Shown here: piece by piece, positions 10,101-22,273 of the stretch | How positions within the stretch are numbered: position 1 is the stretch's first letter | Layout: each line of letters opens with the position of its first letter | NCBI GenBank assembly: GCA_033063855.1 | Contig: CP093830.1 | Coordinates: 14,880,854 to 14,944,853 of the forward strand | Length of the DNA stretch: 64,000 nucleotides | Direction of reading: 5' to 3' | From: Smittia aterrima | Lineage: Eukaryota > Arthropoda > Insecta > Diptera > Chironomidae | Translations under genes and position numbers: made by a program | Notes under the pieces: model-generated | Database searches by the model: none | What the model was told of the DNA's origin: nothing | The model's input: only the letters and a program-made list of their open reading frames with translations

Positions 10101-13100
10101 AGTTTCGGCTTGTACTCTTTTCCTCTGATTCCAGAGATGACTAAACAGTTTTGCTTAAGAATGTGCAGTAAGTTAGAAGCACTGAGTTGAGCGCTACAGT
10201 TGATCGTCACCTGCTGATACCCTGAGAACTCAGCCGCTGTCGAATTCACCATTAAAGTCTTTCCATTTCCGCTAGGGCCAACAATTAGGAAAGGTGGACG
10301 ATCGGAATGCTTGAGAATGTTGCGCAATAAATCGCAAGTCGCCTTAACTGCAGCAGTTTTAAATAAAATAGTTTTGTTGCTTTGATCGTTGATCAACACA
10401 CTGTCATCGGACGCGTACGTATCTGTTAAATTTCTGAACCTATTATAATGAAGATATTCTGCATTCATTGGATTGCTAACGTATATATTATGCTGATCAA
10501 GTATCTAAAATAATATTTTAATTGATTAGCGTTCATACATGGAAATTCAATTTCTTACCAAATTTGTAAACTTGTTTCTGTCCTTTGGATCAATCATTCC
10601 GTTGCAAGCTTTAATGAGCTCAACGACGAATTCCTCACTCGACTCAATATTTGGAAGTTTATTGAGAATACTTCTCACGATGCCAATCTTGCTGACAAAA
10701 TTTGTTCTGAAGTGAGAAATGTCGAAATTACTGGCAAAATAAAAATAATTCAACTTACATTTTCGAAAATTTCTCAAAGTTACTAAACACATTGTCAAAG
10801 AATTTTTCAACAAATAGTTGCATTGATTCGTGATTTGGCTGAATTGGGAGCCAACGATCAAGCAAATCTTTTGATGACAAGTCTTCGGAGTTGAATTTAA
10901 CTATTCCCATTCTCGAGATAGTTGCTGGAGATGCGTTGATCAAGTCATGGGTTTCAAAAATAAAATTGACATTGTTGCCAAATTGAATTCTCCATCCAGA
11001 AGGCAAAGTAAGCAGTTTGTTGTCGTCAAGAACAGAATTCAACGCTTCAATCCATTCAGGGTCTACATCCCCATCACATATAATCCAGGATGTGACTGTA
11101 GGTTGCTCGCTGTTTACTGCGATTGCGGTTTGCGTAAGAACTCCATCAAACCATTGCCTTGTATTGATGTCCAAATGTCCCAAGAGCGTCCTGCGGTCCA
11201 TTGATTTCGGTGAAATTATGTAAGTACGAATTACTTTCGACATTGATGTTAGCACTGACTTCAGAACTGCTATGACCGTACTTTTGCCTGAGCTCGGTGG
11301 TCCCAAGACTGCGACTCCAATTCGTTTACTCAACTGTTCATACAATTCAATGCATTTATTTACTTGTCGGTCGTTGCTACTCAGTCCCATGACTTTAAAA
11401 GTCTCAACAATTTTCGAGCGAAATTCTTCATCGGAATTCGTTTTGAGATTAATTTGGGGAAAAACATCTTCAAGCAACATATTAAACCGCTTGCAATCGT
11501 TTAATGTTAGCTTCGACATGACATTGGGCTTCAAGGATTGGACCACGACTTCCATTTCGTCTTGAAACGAAAGTTCACCGTTTGTAACTTTCAGAGCTTT
11601 TCCACATGCGTTTAAAACAGTTTTAAGTTCTCGCAGACCCCAATCATAATGCCGCTGAGGTGACAAAAGTTTACTAATGGAAAAAACTTACTTTACTGCC
11701 AGATTAATAAAAAAATATAGTCACTTACTTTGATAAATCGAAAAGCTCAACAATACGCATTCCGATCTCTTCAGCATTTTTGAATCCTTCGATAAACAGC
11801 ATAACCTTTGCAATTTCCTTCGGCTCTGGCTGTTGCATGACAATTGGTCTAAAAAGCGCTTGTAGATTTGATGGAAGTTGATTTCTTCCTCCGTAGTCTT
11901 CATCAGCTGGATTAAGGGTTACAAACACGCTAGCATGACGATTTAAGGGAATCTAATTAAATAAAGAAGTCAATTGAAATTCAAAGATAAACTCCAGTAG
12001 CATTTACATTTTTGTTAAGAAGATTGACGACTTCCTGCTTCTCCTTGAGAGCAATTTGAAGTGGCTGAATCAACATTGCAATCGCTGACAATGTCTCCTC
12101 TTGAAGTCGATTGAATTCATCAAAACAAGCCCATGCTCCGCATCTTGATATTCCAGTAAGAATCAATGACATCGCAGACGTGTCGATATTTTCGTTGCAA
12201 TTGAAAACTAAAACCATTCGTCCCATCATCGCTCCCAAAGCTTTGACGCATTCAGTTTTTCCTGTTCCAGCTTTTCCGAATGGATTTCCTCCAAGTCCTA
12301 AGTACATCGCTTGAGTGAGGGTCAAGTAGCAGTTGTGAGTCAAAGTCGTATAAACGAGCTTGTTGTAGTTCCCAAGGAATTCATAAGAATACTCAAACTC
12401 AGCGTTAACCACTTTGATTGTAATTGCTTCGTTTCTCGCGTTGTAGTAGAATTTAATTTGTTGAAGCCAATGCCAATCATTTAAATTTGTAACATTATGC
12501 TTCATGAGATACTCAACAGTCGTGATATGATGAACCATATCGAAAAGAAGCGAACGAATCTTCAATTGCGTCAACGAGTTCATAGTTTTTTGTAAGAGAG
12601 ACGAGAAGTTACTGACATCGATTTTCAATTCGTTAATGATAGTTGGCAAGCTCATCGTTGTGATTGCCTTCTCAAGTTTTGTTGTAAAGTTCACTGAGTT
12701 AACCAGACATAAAACTTGCATGGGAAACTTTTCAATTGTCTCGAGTGACATATCGTTTCTTTGATAGCAAAGTTTAATCGAATACTTAAGGGTATTCTTG
12801 ATTTCATCATCGAGCTTTCTAAGCCAAACCTCCACAGCATCAATCATCACGATTTCACTTAACAAACGAACATTGTCATTCTCCGCGCTTTTAAAACTTC
12901 GTATAACTAGATTTTTATCAACTGACGACAGTTCAAGCTTGTAAACACCAGGAAATAACTTGTTGATGTGCTTCTGAAGAATGTTCTCCTTACTTGATTG
13001 GCCTAAAACCTCCAACAAATCATCATCACTTAAGAAATAAAACCTAGGAAAGAGATCTCGCTTTCCTGTCATGTAGGTCGTCAAGGTATTTTGGCAATGT

Positions 13101-16100
13101 TGAAGCTGATTGAGCAGTGAGTCAATTATCATTTGAATATTGTTGATTTTTGATAAAGTCATCACTTTGGGATTGCTCCCTATATCTCTCATGATGTATC
13201 GGAAATCTTTGTCAATTCGATGAAACGATGTGTCGCCGCTCTTTAAAGTTCCATTTGAGAAAATCGGTTCAAGGTATATCCATTTCTTCTGAATCTGACA
13301 CAAATTGTTTAAAATAAAACTCAAGATGTTTAATTTGTTCTCCCACAGCTCAATTTGATCGGAATAAGAATCGATAGCAGCCGTATTTTTCGCTGATTGA
13401 AGCAAACACTGGTTGTCTCCGATTTTATTTAAAGATTCTTGGAAATCTTTGATCAGCAGGATGGTTTCTCCTTTGCTTTCAACATGAGTGAAAATTTTAA
13501 GATTTGCAACGACGCTCCATTGTTCCAATTCCGTGATCGCTTGTCTCACAATTTGCTCTGAGTAAGCTTGATGCACAAGAGCTTTAATTTCATTAGAGTT
13601 CTGCGATAGGCGGTTGGCATGTGTAAGGACATCGGCCAGTTTAATGTCGTGATATGATTTTGGTGGTAATCCAATAAAGTTGAAAATAGTCGCCCAATGT
13701 TTGTCGCTGAGCGAATCAGACTGCAGCATTGTCAAAGTCGGCATGATGCTTCTGTAGTTCTCAATTTGTTTCTTAATTCTGATTGCAGGAATCGATATCA
13801 TATTCGAACACTGACCCTCCCACTTAGAAAGGAAATCTGCGAAAATGTATGGCTTACGTCGATAGATTGACCATTCTTCTTGTTCAATTGCTTCATAGTC
13901 AGCGATGAAATCTTCGAATATTGTCCACTGTTCTCCATGTCTCTTGATGTCCTCCTCAGTTTTTTGAAACTTATCATTTAGATCCTTTATAAATGCCGCA
14001 TTGAATTTGTCACACTCAGCTCTAGAAATATTTAAATTTAGTTTGTTACAACAAAAATTTTATGACTTACATCAAGTTATCTCTTCTCTCGACAAAATCG
14101 CTCCATTGTCGTTTTCTTTCTTTAAATATTTCGAAATCAGAATCAGAATTCGCTTCAAGATCCTTCAGAGTATCTTCCCATTTAATCAAAAATTTCTCCG
14201 CTTCGTCATTCAAAGTTTTGATCTTTCCAAGTAAACTTTCCTTGATGACTTCGACTTGCCCTTGAAGAAGTAGATGATGGTTCTCAATTAAAGGCAAAAG
14301 CTTTTCCCATTGAGTAACGAGAGAGTCTAGAGATCCCACTGATTCTTTGCACCACCCGGCCAAACAAGTATTCTTGCTCTGAACGCTTTTGAGTAGTTCC
14401 GTCATCTATAAACAAAAGTTGTTGTAGAATTTCTAGGGTCAATATCAAAATGATCTCTTACCCTTGGCTGATCCTGGACAATCTTTTCATATTTGAAACT
14501 TGCTGAAATGATTCCATTCTCGTCATTCGGAATATGCTGCAGAACATTTAATGCTGTTGTGATATATTCGTGAAGAGTAGAGTTGTCTTCTAAGATAGAA
14601 GATCTCAAGCTAATTGAAAGAGTTTCCCAAAAACTTCTTGCGATATATTCGATATGTGATCTCACTGGCGCTACATTGACCACGAAGCAATCAATCCGTT
14701 CTTCGGAACTGCAATTAGTTTTCAAATTAATTACCAATGACACTAAATTTAAAAATTTTCTTACTTTTGAATCTTTGAAATTTTCTGGCTGAAGTTCTTG
14801 CATGATTTAAAATTTCTATCCCAATTCTCCCAAGTACTCAAATGAACTTGACAAAGATTTTCAAGATTCACGCAACCAATCGACACCCAAGGCAACCATA
14901 GATCTTTAAATTCGTTCAATCTCTGGAAGTTTCTTTCAGCTCGATCATAGAGTGACTTGAACTTCGAACGATTTCTCTCGACCATGACTTTGAAGATTTT
15001 GTTGCTGTTGTCCGAGAAGCCGTGAAAGTGCAATGGCATCTCGACATATTTTCTCAACTGCGAGTAATACTCGAAACGGATTTCTTCGAGAGTTGGTCGA
15101 AACTGTAATTGCTGCTGTCTGAATACAATGTCAATGTTGATGTCTGCAAGAAAAAAATCGCTTTAGTGTCGTTATTTTATGATTTTCGCATTCGACTCGA
15201 CCTGGCAGTTTTTCTTTGCTGTCAATCAGAAATAAAATCAGTTGATGCTCGAGAGCCTTGTAAAGTTGGTAATCCCAATGAAGCTTGAACAAATTCAAGT
15301 TTGTGTACCCTTTGCGTTCTAGAGTTGCGATTGAATCACGAAGAGTTTTTAGTTCATCTCGCCAAATGTTTGACTGCTTAAGAAGATCCGTTCCCATTAG
15401 TTTCATTATCTTAAAATAATTTGTTTTAGGAAATTTAGACGTTAGAAAATTAAGTTAATGCTTACAGATTTTTTCATGTTCTCGTGATAGCCGGAAAGCA
15501 AATTGTTGTCTCTCGAAAGAGTGTTGATCGCTCCTTGTAGAACAAGAATATACTTTTTAACGGATTCTTCATCGTTCCATGATACCGATTGACTTTTCAC
15601 TAAGTTCGACAACTCCATTGCGTTCTTCAACATGATTGGTCGTTGACAGGGAATAATTCGATCGCCGATTGTATTATGAAAATTTGATATTTGTTGAAGG
15701 TTTTTTGCGTATTTTATATATTTTCTACCGATCGTCCCATACTTCGTGAGTTCGCTGGGGATGTTTGAGAAACCAAAGTTCTTCAAATAGCGAATATCTT
15801 GACAGAAAATCAAAAGCTTTGGATTGTACGTCACAGTCATCAGCTGTCGATCTTTCTTTTCAAATTTTACGACTGGCTCGTTGTCTTTCAAAACTAATTC
15901 GCCACTAACAACTGCTGACATTGATTGCTCACACCATTGATTGAAGTTCTGCTTCAACAAATTTTCCATTTCAGTTTGAAACTCTGACAAATTCTTCTTC
16001 AACTCCGGGAAATCTGAGCGATCGAACAAAACGTTTTTGCAGATTTGATTTACTTGTACAACCTGATATTCAATAATTTTCAACCATTTTATCTCGGAAA

Positions 16101-17573
16101 CAAGAGGCGACACATCTTCGTCATCATCGTGAGGATTTCTCTTACTATCAGTCACCGCTTGATTCAGTTGTTTAACAAACGAAAGAATCGCTTGGTGCAA
16201 ATGATCGCATTCAATTTTCAAAGCTTCCTTAATCTTCTGACGTTTTAAAATGTTTTCGTACTTTGAGAAAATATAAATAACTTGTCGCGGATTGTTAAGC
16301 GCACTTTGAATTGAATGTTTAATGTTAATTGCAATTTTCTCATCTATGTTTGACAGCGATTGCTCGAATTTTGTCTTTGCCGTATTCCAATACTTGTCGC
16401 CGATTGGTGTTGTATCGAAGATGTTTATGTCTCTGAAGCTGTAGAAATAGTCGCGCGACTTCAAGTCGATCGTGTCGTCTTCAGAACTTAGAATCGCAAT
16501 TTGTTTATGGACTTGCTTGATGTCAAGAATCTCCTCTACGCGAAGCTTGAATCGTGTCATTAGACTAGGAACATAAGGCTTTCCAGTCCAAGGATGTTGC
16601 TCGCAGTTTGTCCAAAAAAGTCTCGTCAGTGAATCACAAATTTGAATCCAGCTGCTCATAATTTCCATAATGTGTCCAATCAGTTCGTTTAAGTTCATCG
16701 AACTAGAAACCCAAATATCGTCTTGTTGATTCATGTCGTCAACGCAACAGCTCACAATCATCGATGAAAGAACGTCGATGATTGAAACCATTCTGTTTTG
16801 AGGATATTGATGATTCTGAACTCTCCAAAGTTCATCGAGAACGTATTGTGTTCGATCCATGACGTCATCGATATTCTTGAGCTTATGTGACGACTTTAGT
16901 TTCATAAAATCATTGATTATTTCGTTCAGCTTATTCAAATGTTCGCTGAAAATCCTTGCAGCGTCTTTATCGGATTTCGTTGGTGAGTTTTCACTGTTTT
17001 GTCGCCAAAAAAATATTTCATCCTTGATCGATGAAATTCCCGTTTCAGCGACACCTAGTGATACGCTTAAATTTGTTTGAAGGTTTTCTATGATGTTTAC
17101 GAGATCAGTCGAACATTCGTCTTTCTGTAAAGGAAAGAAAAAAGGAGACTTTTTTTTGGAAACTAATGGAAATTACTCACGTTTAGAGAATTTGGTGTAA
17201 AAACTGAAGAAATTGAATTGTATATTGATCTTACGACACCTCCTTCTAAGGTTAACATTCCAAGAACTGGTCCATTGGAGTTTTCATTAACTTCGGTCGA
17301 TTGGTTCTTGTAGAACAAGAGAACATTTTGATATTCGTTTGGAATTTTGTTCTGGAATTGAATTGACTTCTTCGTATCGTTCAAAGAAGCCGCGAGAACT
17401 CGTTGACTGTCGTTCTCAAGAAAATCTCTTACGTAAGAGTCGTCAAAAATTTTTTCATGCTGGCTTAAGTTGAAATAGTTAGCTTAAAGAACAAATAAAA
17501 TTATTTTCATATTCCGTTAAACATTTCATCCAAACTCACCCGAAGTGCTTAAGATAAAATTGACTTGATCCAT
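4153..17573 (-). CDS. btv: Cytoplasmic dynein-2 heavy chain (DYNC2H1 / beethoven), complete
   Basis: Seventeen coding exons (from the 5' end: 17573-17540, 17482-17181, 17124-15466, 15409-15202, 15143-14765, 14708-14462, 14405-14071, 14021-12008, 11952-11729, 11673-10759, 10706-10559, 10504-9270, 9213-8891, 8834-7357, 7308-5341, 5284-4970, 4908-4153) give 4179 residues, all junctions in frame, close to the roughly 4300 of vertebrate DYNC2H1. This is the retrograde intraflagellar-transport motor of cilia. Seen: an N-terminal ANYFNL tail start; AAA1 P-loop GKAGTGKT near residue 1641 with Walker B CFDEFNR; AAA2 GPPSSGKS near 1928; AAA3 GPSGNGKT near 2231; degenerate AAA4 GKLGSGRFES near 2560, as in this subfamily; a coiled-coil stalk with microtubule-binding tip around 2890-2960; and a short C-terminal domain with PYEWRKLWKGP. 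The AAA4 form, the FRPTLEEIR tail motif and the C-terminus separate it from axonemal and dynein-1 chains. All introns are 52-58 bp; one donor is GTCGAG. AAA1 has Lys where Pro is usual. Confidence 0.93.
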
Positions 17574-18499
17574 TTGAATTAATATATTTTATACCAGCTC
17601 ATTGTCAAACTTTTTTCACAATTGTTTGTTTGGTCACTTCAGCAATAATTCTCGTCATGCCAACACCGCACTCAGACTTGCAAGGTCGCCGTTCCCATAG
17701 TTTCCAATGTCAGTTTCGGCGCGAAAATTTCTAACATCAAGACAAAATAAGAAGTTAAACATGTTCTTCATCAACAAAATTGGCGGGGTGGTGCGGGGAT
17801 GAATTGTCGCGACTGCGCATTCTACTAAAAGCACGTTTTTCTTATCACACTGCACAAATTTTACTCTCGGCTCTCTCGAATGTTCTCAGTTGTTGTGCTG
17901 TCGCTAATGGATTTTTCCTCCAAGTACGATTTTTTCGCTGTGATACATTTTTAAGGTTTTACATTTTAAAAAATTTATTTCGATAGGAAACAATGAATAA
18001 ACGCGAGTAAAAAGTTAATAATATTAAAGACAGTTAGTGGGATAACTTAATGCTTTCCAAGTTTTGATGGCAAATTCACTTTGAACTAAAAACATTGCAG
18101 TGGAAAGAAATTTATAGAAAATTTAAAAAGCATTTTAAAAAGTATTTTAAATAAAACAATGCAAAATTGCGTGGGAACTTTCATATCTTTGCAGTAACTT
18201 CAAGAAATCAAAGAAAATTTCACGTAAACATGGAAATTCAAGTCACCAAATGTTGCAATTTTATCGATTTTTCTTCGCCCCATCCTTGCACAAGTAGGGA
18301 GGAAGTCTCATCGTAAACGCTCTCAACAACAACAAATCGTGTATGGAAAGCAAAGTATAAATATTTTGCTTTCGCAAGTGCACGGCTAAACTTCGTTCAC
18401 GCAAGATGTGAGACATTAAAAATTAAGCAATTATAAATTGAGTGATCGGTCCATAATTCATTGGAAGATTATAATTGAACATTCTTGGAAAAGATTAAG
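17574..18499. other. Divergent intergenic region, dynein-2 heavy chain and ZAD gene 2
   Basis: Holds the promoters of both flanking genes. A TATA box for the plus-strand gene is listed separately. Before the heavy chain I see no TATA box; the 17.66-17.90 kb part is less AT-rich than its surroundings. Ciliary genes usually carry an RFX X-box, but I could not find a convincing one by eye. Confidence 0.4.
18356..18363 (+). promoter_or_regulatory. TATA box (TATAAATA) of ZAD gene 2
   Basis: TATAAATA lies 144 bp before the ATG at 18500, which would place the transcription start near 18388 and give a 5' UTR of about 110 bases. No TCAGT initiator is seen at the expected distance, so support is moderate. 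Confidence 0.45.
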
Positions 18500-20813
18500 A
18501 TGATATCGAGCCAACAGCAACAGCATCAATCTAATAGTCTTGAAGTGGCTAATAATTCGCTGTTGGTTACAAGTGGAGTTACAGAAGAGCTGAACTTTAC
18601 AGCCTTCATTGATCTCTGCCGGTTTTGCTCAATTAAAATGGGCCCAAGACTGAATCTCTTCGAGAAAGAAGCAGAACAGAGACAATTGTTATTTAAGATT
18701 AGGACAATTTTGCCAATCTCAATTGCCAAAGAAGATTTTCTTCCAAAGAAAGTTTGTGAAAGGTGTGTTAATAAAATTGAACAGTTCTTCGATTGGCGAA
18801 CGAGTTGTGTTCAAACTGAAAATATTTTTAAGAACTACGCCGAATCAATGAGAAAGATGAATGTGACAGCAACAATTAATTTCCAAGTGAGTTCCTTCAT
18901 TTGAAATCTAGAGAATACTTTTTATTTTATACATCAAATCAGGACGGAACGGTAAATCTCGATAAAATGTCACCAGCTCAGAGACATTTTAATATTTTAT
19001 TTAATTATTTCATTTTGTCGTTTAGAACTTGTCACCAGCTCAGAGAAAAGAGACGACGGAAGCTTATGTAGAGGCTCATATGACGGTGCAGCAACATATC
19101 GCGCAAGCAAACGTAAGCTTCCAACAGCAGCTCAATCCAAACTCTTCTAGACAGGTCATCAAAGAAAATGATCAACAAAATCATCATCACCAAGGATCGA
19201 CGATGACAGCATCACATCAGCAATTTTCTTCCAATTCACTGAAAATTCCACAAATATCTTCAAGTGGATCAACATCAGGAACAACTTCCACATACACGAC
19301 AGTTCCCGACGATGGCCTAGGATATGAAAACGGAATACGAGTGCTTCAAAGTATCGGTAGCTGGACGACTGAAATTCCTTCCAACATTCCCCGACCTAAT
19401 CTCATTCCTTTTACGGAACCATATGTTGAAGGAGGAAGTCTAAATCCTAACAGCCGACTTCATGTTCATCATCATCATACAGCTAAGCATCATACGTCAT
19501 CGACGGGAACGAGTTCTCGAAAAAGTCGAAGTAGCAGCACAAATGCGCCAAAAGCTTTCGAATGTACAGTTTGCGGTAAAGGCCTTGCGAGAAAGGACAA
19601 ACTGACAATCCACATGAGGATTCACACAGTGAGAAACGAATTGTAGTTGAAGCGTTATGAGAAAATCATTCTCGGGAGTCAGAGTTTAAATTTTTCTGTT
19701 TTTTATTTTAGGGTGAAAAGCCGTACATTTGTGAAGTTTGTGATAAAGCTTTCGCGCGAAGAGACAAATTAGGTAAGATTGAGAATTGTTTGGTTGAAAA
19801 TTAAACTCATGCGATTTATTTTTAGTGATTCACATGAATAAGTTCAAGCACGTGACGCCAACTAACATTGCACCTCTTGGAAAGCGACATAATAATCTTA
19901 TGACAGCTAGTCTGATAAAGAAAGAGGAGCATCAAAAAGCAGTGATCATAACGCATGAAACAAAAGTCGCACCAAGCAATGAACACCATCAGCAATCGTC
20001 ATTTCAACTGCATCATCAACTCCAAAGCCAACAGTCTTCTGGACTTAACACGATAACACACACAATTAGTTCTCAAAATCATCATGCTCACCAACATCCT
20101 CACCAACAGCCCACCACAATCACCAATCTCGGTCAACAGTTATGGACATGTGAGCTTTGCAATCGTATTCTTCCGTCGCGAGAAGAGTGGACAGCTCATG
20201 CTAAAGCTCATATGGAGGTTTGCTATAACATAAATGATGCTTAACTGAGCTGAAATAAAATTTATTTTTAGTATTGACACATCCAGACACCAACGTCAAC
20301 TCCAACGGCCACAACGCAAGTTTATAGTAATAATTTAGCATCAGATCCCCAACAGATGAATTACATTATATTAGAGAACAGCAACTATCGTCCGACTAAC
20401 ACGAATTCTGTCGCCAATTATATTGAAGAGGTTTGTCTAGATCTTTCGCTGCTTGTTGAACATTCTAACTGCAATACTTAAATCGCATTTAATAGGTTCC
20501 TCCTATGAGAGACGATTCTGTCATCACATCTCAACATACGCCAGCCGCAACGTCGTTAGCAAACGCACCTATTTCCTCGTCATTAACTTCTCAATGCATT
20601 CTCTGTCGGGAGATTTGCCTGAACAAAAACGACTTGATCCAACACTTACGTAATCATTTAGCCGATGATAATAAGACTTATGTCATAAACAGTAGTTCCA
20701 ATGTGACAATTTCTTCTTCCGGTCATGATGTCGCCGCATCTGCAACAACAATCACTGTGCCGAGTTCGCTTGTTGATCTCTTAAAACTTGACAACAAAGA
20801 ATTTGCTTCGTGA
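18500..20813 (+). CDS. ZAD zinc-finger protein with four C2H2 fingers (ZAD gene 2)
   Basis: Seven exons: 18500-18886, a 9-bp microexon 18943-18951, 19026-19628, 19712-19772, 19826-20217, 20287-20430, 20496-20813 (637 residues). A ZAD domain has ligands C40, C43, C86 and C89. A long Ser/Gln/His-rich low-complexity linker follows, then two adjacent fingers (FECTVC..., YICEVC...) joined by TGEKP, then a His/Gln-rich stretch, a third finger (WTCELC...) and a C-terminal fourth (QCILCREIC...). The fingers recover C-x2-C-x12-H spacing across introns. The start at 18500 is the first ATG of the frame. The role is inferred as a nuclear DNA-binding factor; no orthologue name is offered. Exon 6 must use a second AG (20285-20286), because the first (20270-20271) leads at once to a stop. 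The microexon adds only Asp-Gly-Thr and could be skipped without shifting frame. Confidence 0.83.
18968..19046 (+). repeat. 17-bp direct repeat spanning an intron-exon junction in ZAD gene 2
   Basis: The 17 bases at 18968-18984, inside intron 2, recur exactly at 19030-19046, just inside exon 3; the offset is 62 bp. Both copies read SPAQR in frame with the preceding microexon or the following exon. See the matching finding on possible intron gain. Confidence 0.8.
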
Positions 20814-22123
20814 ATTAGTTGCCACAATTCGGAGTTAGATTAGGTTTAATCCGAAGTTTTACAGAACAAACCTGATCTACTCCCGCAACTTTCCTTCCCC
20901 ATTCGAATTAGCTGTTAAACCTATTAATATCGCCGATCGTCACTAGGTAGAGCGACTAAAATAATGATAGCATGTAGTTACGTGTATAATAATCGGATGT
21001 AATTTGTTTCCAACAATTGGAAGAAGAAATAAAATCAAACATATGAATTATCATGAGCGACATTGTCTTTAATTGCTAAAAATTTCACCGAGTTTAAAAA
21101 CATGCAGACGCAAGTATTGTGCAAGCTTTGATTTGAGATAAGCGTTGAGACTTCGTGGTGGAAGTGTTCTCGACAATTTCCTCTCAAAGAGAAATTTGTC
21201 ATAACACAACGGTTTTGAAATTTCACATTTCTCCATGCGATCAATTGTTTGATAGAATTTACTGTTTGTCTCATCACGCTACAGCATAATGGCAGTCAAA
21301 GTAGATTGTGATTTAAATTGAAACGAAAGTGAAAATTGCAAAATAATGTCGGTTTAAATTAAAGTCTGCCCAGTAGCTCGAGAAAGAAAACAGCTCAATT
21401 GTTAGCCGCGCTAAACAAGAAGTTCAGAGAAACCATAAAACAAATTTGAGATGAGCTAATAAACCGATCTGGTCAGTGGACGGAAAGAAATTTTTTTTAT
21501 ACTTTCATGCGGTAAACATAAATAAATATTTTTCTCGTAAATCCGTTTTGCGCAATTTTATCTTACTCTGAGTAAGTTACTCAAGAATGTGTGCAGCGCG
21601 GAAAACTAAGAGCTTGAAACACCTCTTGTTCATTTCCAATTAAACTGACTACTTTAATGATTTAATCAACTCAGTACGACTCTTTGATTGAAGTACGAAA
21701 CAAGATTAAATGCTTCGTCGGCGACTTGGACTCTTCTGTCATCTTCGAGTCTGAGTTCGAATCATGCACTTCGCATTTCTCTTGTTGCGACTGACGCCAA
21801 ACTCAATTTAATGATGTTTAATGTGTCAATTTCACCTAAGGCAACCACATAAATTTCCTTTTTGTTTCCTTCCGAACAAGAAAAAGCAAGCGCGTGCCAA
21901 AAGAAATGAGATGGTGATAGATGATCTTACGGTTGAGGTCGCTCCAATACAATCTGGCTTTGCTTTAAGGTTGAAAAGAGAGTGAGAGTTTCCTCTGCAA
22001 AAGCAATTTTCTGTTTTAAATCCACCACAACAACAAATGTTTACTTGTTTGTGTGGACTCGCGCTGTTGCAGCGAAAAGAAATTCCAAATCGTCTCTTTT
22101 GCTTTATGATTTCGGAAAATTAT
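20814..22123. other. 3' UTR of ZAD gene 2 and intergenic DNA
   Basis: The first 230 bases are the likely 3' UTR. The rest holds no convincing coding frame, tRNA or repeat. The last few hundred bases presumably belong to the promoter of the secreted-protein gene. Confidence 0.4.
21028..21033 (+). terminator. AATAAA poly(A) signal of ZAD gene 2
   Basis: First canonical AATAAA after the stop at 20813, giving a 3' UTR of roughly 230 bases. Confidence 0.5.
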
Positions 22124-22160
22124 TATAAATAGACGAAAGACGCTAAGTTAGGATTCAGTC
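22124..22160 (+). promoter_or_regulatory. Core promoter: TATAAATA plus TCAGTC initiator
   Basis: TATAAATA at 22124-22131 is followed by TCAGTC at 22155-22160, the arthropod initiator consensus. The A at 22157 would be +1 and the TATA box begins at -33, a textbook spacing. The predicted 5' UTR runs 117 bases to the ATG at 22274. Confidence 0.75.
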
Positions 22161-22273
22161 TGTTTACGCCCGTTTCACTGAACTCTTGTCAAGCTTTCAA
22201 TCTCCCTCGTTCTCAGGTGTGCAATCAAAGTGTTTAAAGTGCAAACTTCCCTCGAAAATAAACAACATTAACG

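Noticed and set aside
10731..10758. 28-bp intron in the heavy-chain gene using the nearest AG
   Set aside because: Too short for an animal intron. The next AG gives a 52-bp intron and keeps the frame.
11674..11728. A 4-bp microexon (TAAA) flanked by GT and AG inside a heavy-chain intron
   Set aside because: Its inclusion creates a stop codon. A single 55-bp intron explains the frame.
17690..17710. RFX X-box-like sequence upstream of the dynein-2 heavy chain
   Set aside because: The right half-site breaks the RRNRAC consensus, so I could not support it.
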